Below the pieces are notes generated by a model. The model saw nothing but the letters and a program-made list of their open reading frames with translations, searched no databases and was not told the origin of the DNA. A stretch of 30,088 nucleotides of DNA. It comes from Caecitellus pseudoparvulus. Taxonomy: Eukaryota > Bigyra: Bicosoecida. The position numbers and the translations under genes are program-made. The stretch spans positions 1 through 30,088 of the forward strand of contig CBFFRQ010000159.1 in NCBI GenBank assembly GCA_965644315.1. Direction: 5' to 3'. The first letter of the stretch is position 1. The number at the start of each line of letters is the position of its first letter. Positions 6,536 to 13,360 of this stretch are shown piece after piece.

Positions 6536-7531
6536 CTTTTTTTGATCTTCATATTCCATAACCATTTCGGGAACTTCTTTTTTCATACGAGTTTTTGATT
6601 CGTATGTAGCCTCTGCTTTTTTGAATCCTGACCACCAAATTAAATAATTTCTTCCCTTTTCACCAATAATTTTTCGTATTCTATATGTTTCAAGAGATGG
6701 TTTAGCTAGTCGTAATTCAGCTTCAGCAAATGACACATTAGGCATATTGACTAGGGTGTATCTTACAGGCACATTACCAACATATGATAATACATCCTTT
6801 ATTTTACGTACTTGTTTAGAAAACCTCCTGTCTCCCGTTCTAAATCCTCCGTTTACAGTATTTCCTAATGCATCTTGTGCCTGATCCTTTGCAAGTCTAT
6901 ATTGAACTAAATCACCTTTCTTAAATTTTGGTTTATGCAAATCCCATTTTGGAAATTTGTCAATTTTTGGTTTTTTCTTTCTAATATTATTTAATTTATC
7001 TCGTACTTGAGATAAAATATCTGTCCATTCTCTATAAGGTTTATTAGTTTCATCTTCCTTTTTATTCATATATCCATTAAATAGTCTTCCAAGCGTTCTA
7101 TTTAATCTTTCAACATTGCTCATTTGTTGGTGTCTTCCTTTCATTGCAGTTTTTTTAAGAATGGATTTACTGTATAAGAACTTTTGAAATACTCCCCTAA
7201 ATTCTAATCCTCCGTCAGTCTGGATTGATGCTTTGGCCAAGTTTATATGGGGTCTTTTAATCATAGTTTCATAAGCTTTTAATACAGTTTTGGGTGTTTT
7301 ATTCTTCAATGGTTCAATATCAAATTCATCTGTCCACAAATCAACAACGACTAATAAATATTTGAACCCTTCTCTGGTCTTTGGTAGCTCTAGTAAATCA
7401 GCCATAAAATTATAATCCTTTTCTGGATATGTAATATCTTTTACTTTAGTGAATGATTTAATTCTTTTTGGTTTTCTTGTATCAGTTTCATCAATTCCTA
7501 GTTCTGATAGTAGTTCTTTTATTTTGCTCAT
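6524..7531 (-). CDS. Retroviral-type DDE integrase with C-terminal chromodomain (335 aa)
   Basis: This enzyme is expected to insert the element's linear DNA into the host genome. The RNase H-fold catalytic core carries D45 (MADLLEL), D106 (IQTDGGLEF) and E141 (NVERLNR), a DDE triad with 34 residues between the last two. Strands such as YLLVVVDLWT lie between them as expected. A C-terminal chromodomain is seen at about residues 283-330 (YRIRKIIG, YLIWWSGF, ATYES), a feature of mavirus, Polinton and chromovirus integrases thought to target chromatin marks. The N-terminal HHCC zinc finger is missing; the first 40 residues are basic and have no Cys or His pairs. The gene is convergent with the polymerase (12-base overlap of the 3' ends) and divergent from the next small gene, with 52 bases between the two start codons. 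Confidence 0.92.
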   Translation of the reverse strand: MSKIKELLSELGIDETDTRKPKRIKSFTKVKDITYPEKDYNFMADLLELPKTREGFKYLLVVVDLWTDEFDIEPLKNKTPKTVLKAYETMIKRPHINLAKASIQTDGGLEFRGVFQKFLYSKSILKKTAMKGRHQQMSNVERLNRTLGRLFNGYMNKKEDETNKPYREWTDILSQVRDKLNNIRKKKPKIDKFPKWDLHKPKFKKGDLVQYRLAKDQAQDALGNTVNGGFRTGDRRFSKQVRKIKDVLSYVGNVPVRYTLVNMPNVSFAEAELRLAKPSLETYRIRKIIGEKGRNYLIWWSGFKKAEATYESKTRMKKEVPEMVMEYEDQKKSNK

Positions 7532-7549
7532 TATATAATTAATTAATAA

Positions 7550-7576
7550 AATAACTTAAGGATAAAATGCGTTTTA
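7550..7576 (+). promoter_or_regulatory. Conserved promoter-like motif between the divergent integrase and 94-aa genes
   Basis: TAACTTAAGGATAAAATGCG starts at 7552, 32 bases before the ATG at 7584. Its palindromic core CTTAAG is 24 bases from the integrase ATG on the other strand, so it could serve both genes. Confidence 0.65.
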
Positions 7577-7583
7577 AGACATA

Positions 7584-7868
7584 ATGAATAGGTTTATACA
7601 AGAAATAAAGAAAGTTAAGAAAATGATGATCAATGAAACAGACGAAGAGAAACTAAGGAGAATGAAACATGTTATAAAGGACATCAAAAGGTATAAAAAG
7701 AAAATGGATAAATTATTCTTGCAATTAGAGGACAATCCAGCCCATGAAGTAGATATTGATAATTTACATGATGAATTTACATCATTTCAAGATAGCTATC
7801 CGGAATACATAGAATACTATGATGAATACTATGAATCAGATTCGGAAGATGAATTAATAATTAAATAA
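7584..7868 (+). CDS. Small charged viral protein (94 aa)
   Basis: I do not recognise this protein. The first 50 residues are strongly basic and helical with heptad-like spacing (KKVKKMM, KRYKKKMDKL), which suggests a coiled coil. The C-terminal 35 residues are very acidic with Tyr (EYYDEYYESDSEDE). Such a basic-helix plus acidic-tail layout is seen in small nucleic-acid or histone-interacting proteins, but no family can be named. It has its own promoter-like motif and is followed after 41 bases by another small gene. Confidence 0.72.
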   Translation: MNRFIQEIKKVKKMMINETDEEKLRRMKHVIKDIKRYKKKMDKLFLQLEDNPAHEVDIDNLHDEFTSFQDSYPEYIEYYDEYYESDSEDELIIK

Positions 7869-7894
7869 AATAACCTAAGGATAAAATACGTTTT
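7869..7894 (+). promoter_or_regulatory. Conserved promoter-like motif before the 102-aa gene
   Basis: TAACCTAAGGATAAAATACG starts at 7871, 39 bases before the ATG at 7910 and directly after the previous stop codon. Confidence 0.68.
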
Positions 7895-7909
7895 AAAGGA
7901 TATACTAAA

Positions 7910-8218
7910 ATGAAAATTGTCAATGCGAGATATTGTACTTTAAATGGAAAGCTATTAACTTGTCCTAGGCAGAATACATCTATTAGATTTGAAGATAAAG
8001 AATTAATTTTAACATTTACAACTCCCTTATTTATAACAAATGTTCATGCTTATGATTTTAAGAGCTGTATTGAGGTAGATTCAGCAAGCTATAACGTAAT
8101 ATTGAGTTTTCCAGATATTGGAGTATCACTTGTTTATAAATTTACTAAATCAGGATTTGAAAAAATAAATAATGCAATTAATGAGAGATTAAAACTCATT
8201 GGTGAACTAAAGGAATAA
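7910..8218 (+). CDS. Small viral protein of unknown function (102 aa)
   Basis: I do not recognise this protein. It is mostly made of alternating hydrophobic residues suggestive of beta strands (ELILTFTTPLFITNV, YNVILSFPDIGVSLVYKF), ending in a helix (residues 80-100). There are no membrane segments long enough to be convincing and no metal-binding cluster, although Cys residues occur at 8, 18 and about 53. It is the last viral gene before the composition break at 8434. It is intact, with the shared promoter motif upstream, so it is likely expressed with the other viral genes. Confidence 0.72.
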   Translation: MKIVNARYCTLNGKLLTCPRQNTSIRFEDKELILTFTTPLFITNVHAYDFKSCIEVDSASYNVILSFPDIGVSLVYKFTKSGFEKINNAINERLKLIGELKE

Positions 8219-8434
8219 TTTAATTATCATTTAATAAATCAAAGTATAATTTTTATATTTTGTTTTAAATACTATTATTTCATTTTATTTTGATCATCCA
8301 AGACATCAATAACTATTTTTAATCCAAAAGTTTGAATAAGATCATTTGTATTTTTTTCAATAATCTTTTTCTTTCTTTCTTTAATAATTTTTTGCAAAAT
8401 AGAATACCAAATACCTTTATGTTTTCTTCTTTGT
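8219..8434. other. AT-rich non-coding end of the viral segment
   Basis: These 216 bases have no supported gene. They are rich in T runs (TTTCTTTCTTTC near 8370) and stop exactly at the first base of the transposon inverted repeat. They may be the true right end of the viral element or a point inside it where the transposon landed. Confidence 0.5.
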
Positions 8435-8458
8435 GGTGCGTCACGGATTGGTGGATCA
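8435..8458 (+). repeat. Left terminal inverted repeat of the DNA transposon
   Basis: It begins GGTGCGTCACGG and ends GTGGATCA; all 24 bases are the exact reverse complement of 12950-12973. The likeness stops after this except for two following G residues. Confidence 0.9.
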
Positions 8459-9068
8459 GGGTTGGTTTGAACTCCAGGGGCCCCTGTGATTTGTCACCAG
8501 CGGAGTCGATTTCCACAGTGAGGAGGTGTTGTGCAATATGAATTTACCAGCGCCTCCCATCCACTCATGTATGCCTTGTTGGGTGTTCTTTTTTTCGTGC
8601 AACTGAGGGTGCGGCAGTACGCGGGTGTTTGTAGCCGTTTGTGCTCGTGTCTCGATCGGCAGCCCTGCCCCAGCGCAACGTAGGCCCGCTCGTTCGCCTA
8701 AAACGGATACTCATCTGTTTCTCCGCTTTGCACTGAATTGCCACTCAGTGCCTTGGTCTTGGTACTTTCCTCAGCAAGTCTCGAGCACAGTTTGAATGGT
8801 GAGCATAACGGCAAGATTTTGAGCGTTGCTCACAGGTCAAGGTCTCCCCTACCGTGAAAGCAGGCGGGACTTCAAGCCCAAGGGAGGCTAGATCGGCGTG
8901 CGAAGTCACAAAGGGGGACTGCATTGAGTCCACCGGAGCACACCATTCTTGCAGCTGTGAGGGTTTGAAACGGTGTGCGGAAATCGCTACGCATACCGTC
9001 ACACTTCCCCCTCCTTTGCCAAATAGGCGATTCTCTACAACACAAAGGACGCCCCGGTGACGGGGGGC
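8459..9068. other. Left subterminal non-coding region of the transposon
   Basis: No gene is supported here. A perfect 12-base palindrome CAGGGGCCCCTG lies at 8475-8486. Short ORFs on both strands have no recognisable content. The region probably holds the promoter of the accessory gene and transposase-binding sites. Confidence 0.5.
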
Positions 9069-10490
9069 ATGTTGGGCACAACTCCTGGCTCACTTTCCTT
9101 CTCTTGTCTGTCTCGGGAGCGCCCCTTTGACCCGAGTGGTGCAAACAACCTACAAAGTCCAGCTACCATGCTCTCTGAATTGGGCATCCCCGTGGATGGA
9201 CACATCCTGGGCGACGCAATCCTGCGCCTTTCGAACAGAAATGCCCCCGTCTTTGTATTGGACCCCGCTCTCATCCCCGAATTCTCCTTCCAGAAGCTGG
9301 ACAGTCATGGACTGTGCTCCCGGCCGAAGTGCAAGGCACATGCATCAGCCGTGTTTCATGCTACCCACTGCATGTTTTACCATGCAACAAGGAAGAACCT
9401 GAACAAGGCACACGCTGAGTTCCAAGACGTGTTCACTGAGCTGTGGGACAAGGCATGTGCCATGCGAGGCCTACCGAGCACCAGCCGGACTGTTTACCCA
9501 ACCGTCGCGGACATGGTGCAGACCATGTTCCGTGTTTACGAGGACATCGTACCTATTTCCTTTCATGCTCTCATTGACATGTGGTTGGTCCGCAGACTCT
9601 TGGACCTCCACAACGCCCCTCGTGCGAGCCTGGCAACCTTCACGCAGGTCCAGAGCCACGCTGTTGGCTTGCCGATGCAAACACTCCACACCCAGCAGGG
9701 TTCACTGGGGCCACCCGGAATCCAAGGGTCAGCTGTAAGTCAAGAATCGCAAGGAAGTGCCAGCAACGTTCCTACTGTCCCCTCCCTCGGGATATCTCTG
9801 GGGCAAGCACCCGCCCCCCAACCCACGCCGCCCACCGGAGGGCTGGGTCCAGTTGAGGGCAGCGGAGAGAGCTCCTTGGATTCGTCTTTTGCGAGTAGCA
9901 CCCAAAGCCACAGCGCGTTGCTCGAGAATCCTCATCTGCCTCATGACTCGCACGATCTGGCCGGACAGTCACAGCCTGGGGAAGAGCCCGTGGAGCCCGA
10001 TGCGCAACGTGCTGCCCGAGCAGAAGCTGCGCGTCAATCGGCGCTGGTGGGGATGGGCATTTCTTCGGCAGTAAATGCTTTTGCTCGTGATGCGATTGCC
10101 CTTCTTGCACCATTCGAGAAAATGGCAGAGATGCTCGTGCTGCTCGTGGACAAAGTGGACCAGGGCCGGGCAGATCAGAGGAGAGCTGTGGAGCTCCTCA
10201 GTGTCATAGCTTCTTCACAAACTGGGCACATTCCCGCTGACACTGCAAGTGCTTCGAGGTCACCATCTTCTTCTCGTGCCCCACCGAGCTCTTCTGGTGC
10301 GATGCGGCAAGAAGGATTAGGTGGTCCCGCCCCAACTCCTTCACCCGAGGCTTCGGACCGCCCCACCATTGGCGGTCACAAGAGAACTCGCCCAAACTTC
10401 ACTGACAACGTGCCAAGCACAGGAGATGCATTTCTCCAAGACGTAGCGAGATACAACAGACGCCGCCGAGGGCACTCTGACTCCCCGTGA
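9069..10490 (+). CDS. Transposon accessory protein, unknown function (473 aa)
   Basis: The frame is open from 9057 (GTG); the first ATG is 9069 and another lies at 9168 (MLSELGIPVDG), so the start is uncertain. In the N-terminal half, a Cys/His cluster (CSRPKCKAHASAVFHATHC and HATRK following) could bind zinc. The middle (about residues 200-330) is low-complexity, rich in Ser, Pro, Gly and Gln. A helical part with coiled-coil character follows at about 335-395, and the C-terminus has two basic patches (GHKRTRPN and YNRRRRG) that look like nuclear localisation signals. It lies convergent to the transposase with 5 bases between the stop codons. In two-gene transposons such as PIF/Harbinger the partner protein helps nuclear import and DNA binding, but no Myb/SANT motif is visible here, so this role is an inference. 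Confidence 0.65.
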   Translation: MLGTTPGSLSFSCLSRERPFDPSGANNLQSPATMLSELGIPVDGHILGDAILRLSNRNAPVFVLDPALIPEFSFQKLDSHGLCSRPKCKAHASAVFHATHCMFYHATRKNLNKAHAEFQDVFTELWDKACAMRGLPSTSRTVYPTVADMVQTMFRVYEDIVPISFHALIDMWLVRRLLDLHNAPRASLATFTQVQSHAVGLPMQTLHTQQGSLGPPGIQGSAVSQESQGSASNVPTVPSLGISLGQAPAPQPTPPTGGLGPVEGSGESSLDSSFASSTQSHSALLENPHLPHDSHDLAGQSQPGEEPVEPDAQRAARAEAARQSALVGMGISSAVNAFARDAIALLAPFEKMAEMLVLLVDKVDQGRADQRRAVELLSVIASSQTGHIPADTASASRSPSSSRAPPSSSGAMRQEGLGGPAPTPSPEASDRPTIGGHKRTRPNFTDNVPSTGDAFLQDVARYNRRRRGHSDSP

Positions 10491-10495
10491 TTGTT

Positions 10496-12640
10496 TCACT
10501 CGTTCACGTAGCCGTAGTTGTAGGACTGACAATCCATCATGTACGCGACAAGCTGACTCCCGTCAAAGTCCTCCTTGAAGTGCTCTGGTGGGAGCCACGT
10601 GTAGTCTTTCTTTGCCACGTCGCGGGTCTCTGCTTCAAGGAGGGATGTGAGCAAGTGCCCTCCGGTCTGCCCATCAGGGAGGGTCTCGAGGAGTTCATCT
10701 CCGTACTTGTCATAGTACCACACATCATACGCCTCTTCTGACTCCTCAAAAGTGGCGGTGTCTCGAGTGGGTTCAATAAGAGCGTAGACGATCCCACGAG
10801 GGTAGGACAGCTCAGGATCATGATTGTACTTGCCGACTACAACTGGCTTGCCGGCAAGAGCAGCCTTGTCTGCTGCAGCACCCCACAGCTTTTCAAGATC
10901 CATGACTTCCTGTGGGCGTACCTTGTCGTCGTCAGTCTTGGCGGGGCGGCAGTATCCAGGTGGAGAGTGTGGCGATGCCATGATGCCAGGAGAGGAGGCC
11001 CCCCCAGGGGATGCGACACCAGAGCGTGGCGAGACAGCTACCTGCCTGCGCTGCTTTTTCAGCCTGCCAAGTTCTGTGAGACCACCGCACAAAATGCCAC
11101 TTACAAGAGGAGACAAGTTCCCTTGTTCCGACCAGGCGAGCACTTGCTGCAGCTGAGTAGCAGCCTCAATATCGCTTCGTTCCAGTGAAGGCCTCCCGGC
11201 CGTACCCAACTCGGCCCCGCGAAGCAGCCGTAAGACGTCATGAAGAAAAGATACGCTCCTTCGTTTCGCGATGCCGCTCGGAAGGCTTGCGTCAAGTTCA
11301 CTGTCACGGCGATTAGAAGCAGGACAATCTCCAGCCAAGGATGCAAACAGCTCAAACAGGACGAGTGCTGGCTGACGCGAACCGCGGATGTGGAGCCACT
11401 GCTCTGACCGAGGAACCCGGTGCCCCTCTGCTTGTTGGAAAGCGAGCATCCCAGCAGTAATGTACCCCATGTCTCTGATCTCTTTTTCCTTGGTTTGCGC
11501 TTGCAATGGTCTGACACTGGACGATCGGACGAGACCACACACCGTCTTGAACTCCTTCACACAGTTCTCGACAACCTGGCGACCTGACACGAAGATCTCA
11601 CGCTGCACAGTTTTGTGTGCCAGGGCGGAAGCCGTTGCTCTTGCCAAGTCCCGTGGAGAATGCAGAGAGCCAGGGGCTGGCGAGGAGACCCACAGAGACT
11701 GAACTCGGGCCGCCATCTTCTCCAACGCCTTGTTGCCCGGAAGGTGCCGCACAGCAGGCCTGACTCCCTGGAATACACCGTCACCGACAAAGTACTCGCC
11801 TTGCTTGATGGCGCCTGAGCGCAGCATGCGCTCGGTTGCTCGTCGCGCGGCTGCAATCTCAGACACTGTGTTGCCCTTGCACATGGGTTCGATCCATATA
11901 ACCCTCCCCGAAACACTGCAGAACAACAGAAAGTTGTACCCGTACATCGAGTGGTGGTTGCTGTACCAGATGCGGTTCTCTTTGTCTGAAGAAGTTGCTT
12001 TCGTCTCCCATGTCAGGCCGTCTACGAACCCTACCAGCCCTGGAGCCAGTCCACCATGGAAGGAAAGCGCCTCTCTGCGGTGCTCTGGAAGCACTGCCCA
12101 GGGCAGCGCTTTGTAAAAGAAGGTCTTCAGCACTGGAATCAACCGAGGAATGCTGTCTTGGAGAGTAGTAGCGGCAATGCTCAGCCTAGACGTGATCTCT
12201 TGGCGGTTGCGCCCGGCACACACCATCATCACCCCGAGCAAGAGGTCGGCTTCACGCCCATTCTGGATGTCCCTGAGGGCGTTCCACCTCAAGAAGCTGT
12301 CCGATATCAAGCCAGAGAGGGCTTTGGCTAAATTTCTTGCTCTCATGCGCATGAAGGTGAGGCACTCGCCCGATGTGAGGAATTCGTAGGTGGGTGTCCC
12401 CTTGCGGATTTTGGGGTGCAGCCTGGCCCCCTCCATCGAGTCGTTGCGGTCGATGTTGCGACGTTTCGTGCCCCGCAGCTTTTGTGTTTTATGGTATACC
12501 CTTTTGATCAACTTGTGACCGACATGTTGAATCACGCAACATGCAGAATGTGGCGCAGAGGCCCGTCGCTCAACGGATGCTGCCGTTGTCGGGGTGACAG
12601 AAACGCTCGGCTGCACCAAGCGTGATTGGGTGGACTCCAT
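10496..12640 (-). CDS. DDE transposase, PIF/Harbinger-like (714 aa)
   Basis: The frame is open from 12679, but that codon is TTG; the first ATG is at 12640 in good context (G at -3 and +4). The catalytic domain has the DDE_Tnp_4 pattern: GFVDGLTWE with D207, then WYSNHHSMYGYNFLLF and the strand GRVIWIEP, YFVGDGVFQG with D287, and RQVVENCVKEFK with E358. The spacing from second Asp to Glu (71) is longer than usual, owing to an inserted segment rich in Ser, Pro and Ala. Upstream, residues about 95-190 form a helical region with a likely helix-turn-helix (NRQEITSRLSIAATTLQDSIPRL falls there in two pieces). The last 150 residues are an extra domain: a charged linker, then a Tudor- or SH3-like stretch (AYDVWYYDKYGDELLETL). 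No introns or stops interrupt it. Confidence 0.82.
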   Translation of the reverse strand: MESTQSRLVQPSVSVTPTTAASVERRASAPHSACCVIQHVGHKLIKRVYHKTQKLRGTKRRNIDRNDSMEGARLHPKIRKGTPTYEFLTSGECLTFMRMRARNLAKALSGLISDSFLRWNALRDIQNGREADLLLGVMMVCAGRNRQEITSRLSIAATTLQDSIPRLIPVLKTFFYKALPWAVLPEHRREALSFHGGLAPGLVGFVDGLTWETKATSSDKENRIWYSNHHSMYGYNFLLFCSVSGRVIWIEPMCKGNTVSEIAAARRATERMLRSGAIKQGEYFVGDGVFQGVRPAVRHLPGNKALEKMAARVQSLWVSSPAPGSLHSPRDLARATASALAHKTVQREIFVSGRQVVENCVKEFKTVCGLVRSSSVRPLQAQTKEKEIRDMGYITAGMLAFQQAEGHRVPRSEQWLHIRGSRQPALVLFELFASLAGDCPASNRRDSELDASLPSGIAKRRSVSFLHDVLRLLRGAELGTAGRPSLERSDIEAATQLQQVLAWSEQGNLSPLVSGILCGGLTELGRLKKQRRQVAVSPRSGVASPGGASSPGIMASPHSPPGYCRPAKTDDDKVRPQEVMDLEKLWGAAADKAALAGKPVVVGKYNHDPELSYPRGIVYALIEPTRDTATFEESEEAYDVWYYDKYGDELLETLPDGQTGGHLLTSLLEAETRDVAKKDYTWLPPEHFKEDFDGSQLVAYMMDCQSYNYGYVNE

Positions 12641-12949
12641 TGCCTCGAAAATGCCACAACACCCGAATAATTGTACCAATGCTTGATTTCCAGAGTCCTA
12701 ATCGCCGCTCTTGCAGTGCTGACTCTCTCAGGGTTGATTTCCTGTCTCGACAGCGTGCGACCCCTTTCTCACTAACGCCTGGGGCAAAAAATCAAGGTTC
12801 GGCTCGTTGATCTCGCCAAAATGGCTAAAACAGTTCCTCAGGCATGGTACATTCTCTTTTTCCCGACAGTCAACTAGCGCAAACATAGAAAGATTCTAAG
12901 TCGATGTGTTGATCTCACAGGATTGACACAAGCCGTTGGTATCTCGCCT
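12641..12949. other. Right subterminal non-coding region of the transposon
   Basis: This is the stretch between the transposase start and the right inverted repeat. No gene or internal repeat is seen. It should contain the transposase promoter and leader. Confidence 0.5.
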
Positions 12950-12973
12950 TGATCCACCAATCCGTGACGCACC
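12950..12973 (-). repeat. Right terminal inverted repeat of the DNA transposon
   Basis: This is the exact reverse complement of 8435-8458. It is followed directly by CCATGCTGCC of host DNA. Confidence 0.9.
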
Positions 12974-13360
12974 CCATGCTGCCTGCCATGACGACTGCTT
13001 CGCCAGATGCGACACAAGCTGAGTCGCCAAGGAGGAACAACTGACAAAGCGTGGGGAGTGGTAGAGTGCCTGAATGCATGTGGCAGTCGTTGGCCGTGGG
13101 AAAGTGTGCGGACGACGCGTCGCCGCGGAGCCAGGCAGGCCGGACGTGAGCGCCAACCCGCCGAAGCCACGAATCAAGCCACTGGCGCCTCGCGGTGCAA
13201 GGCGGGGAAGGGGGGGCAAACATCCCCTCGCAACAAGGCAGGCCCCGCCAGGGCCTTCACAAGCTACTTTTCACTCCTCTGACCCCCTCCCTCACGCCTT
13301 CGCACCTTCGCGTCAAGCCCTTCGGCGTTGTCCCCGCGCTCTCTCCGCGAATTCCGCACC
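12974..13360. other. Host intergenic region upstream of isocitrate dehydrogenase
   Basis: These 387 bases of GC-rich host DNA hold no supported gene. They must contain the promoter and 5' leader of the isocitrate dehydrogenase gene; the last 80 bases are C-rich, as in many leaders of GC-rich protists. Confidence 0.5.

Larger units (their letters stand above)
1..8434. mobile_element. Endogenous virophage / Polinton-like element, right-hand part (left end outside window)
   Basis: This stretch is AT-rich throughout, with intronless, tightly spaced genes, and the composition changes abruptly at 8434/8435 to GC-rich DNA. Seen directly: an SF3 helicase, a family B DNA polymerase, a DDE integrase with chromodomain and a GIY-YIG nuclease. 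This set is known from virophages of the mavirus type and from Maverick/Polinton and Polinton-like viruses. The conserved promoter-like motif before most genes supports one coherent transcription unit set. No major or minor capsid protein, cysteine protease or FtsK/HerA-type packaging ATPase is present in these 8.4 kb, so I cannot tell a complete provirus from a remnant. All recognisable ORFs are intact, which argues for a recent or maintained insertion. Terminal inverted repeats of the element were not identified. Assignment to the EMALE group rests on context and is an inference. Confidence 0.82.
8435..12973. mobile_element. DNA transposon with 24-bp terminal inverted repeats and two genes
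   Basis: Perfectly matching 24-bp inverted repeats at 8435-8458 and 12950-12973 bound 4.5 kb of GC-rich DNA with two convergent genes, a DDE transposase and an accessory protein. Two-gene layout and a DDE_Tnp_4-like catalytic domain resemble the PIF/Harbinger superfamily, but the 3-base target duplication typical of that group is not seen: the left flank ends TTTGT and the right flank begins CCATG. Outside the repeats the left side is AT-rich viral DNA and the right side GC-rich host DNA. Both genes are open along their whole length, so the copy looks young. Confidence 0.85.

Noticed and set aside
8319-8541. Open frames on both strands crossing 8434/8435
   Set aside because: They run across the junction between AT-rich viral DNA and the transposon repeat, so they join unrelated DNA by chance.
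11880-11900. GGGTTCGATCC resembling a tRNA T-arm
   Set aside because: It lies inside the transposase coding sequence and has no cloverleaf around it.
8430-12980. Target-site duplication of the transposon
   Set aside because: The flanks TTTGT and CCATG share no direct repeat of 2 to 8 bases next to the inverted repeats, so none is annotated.
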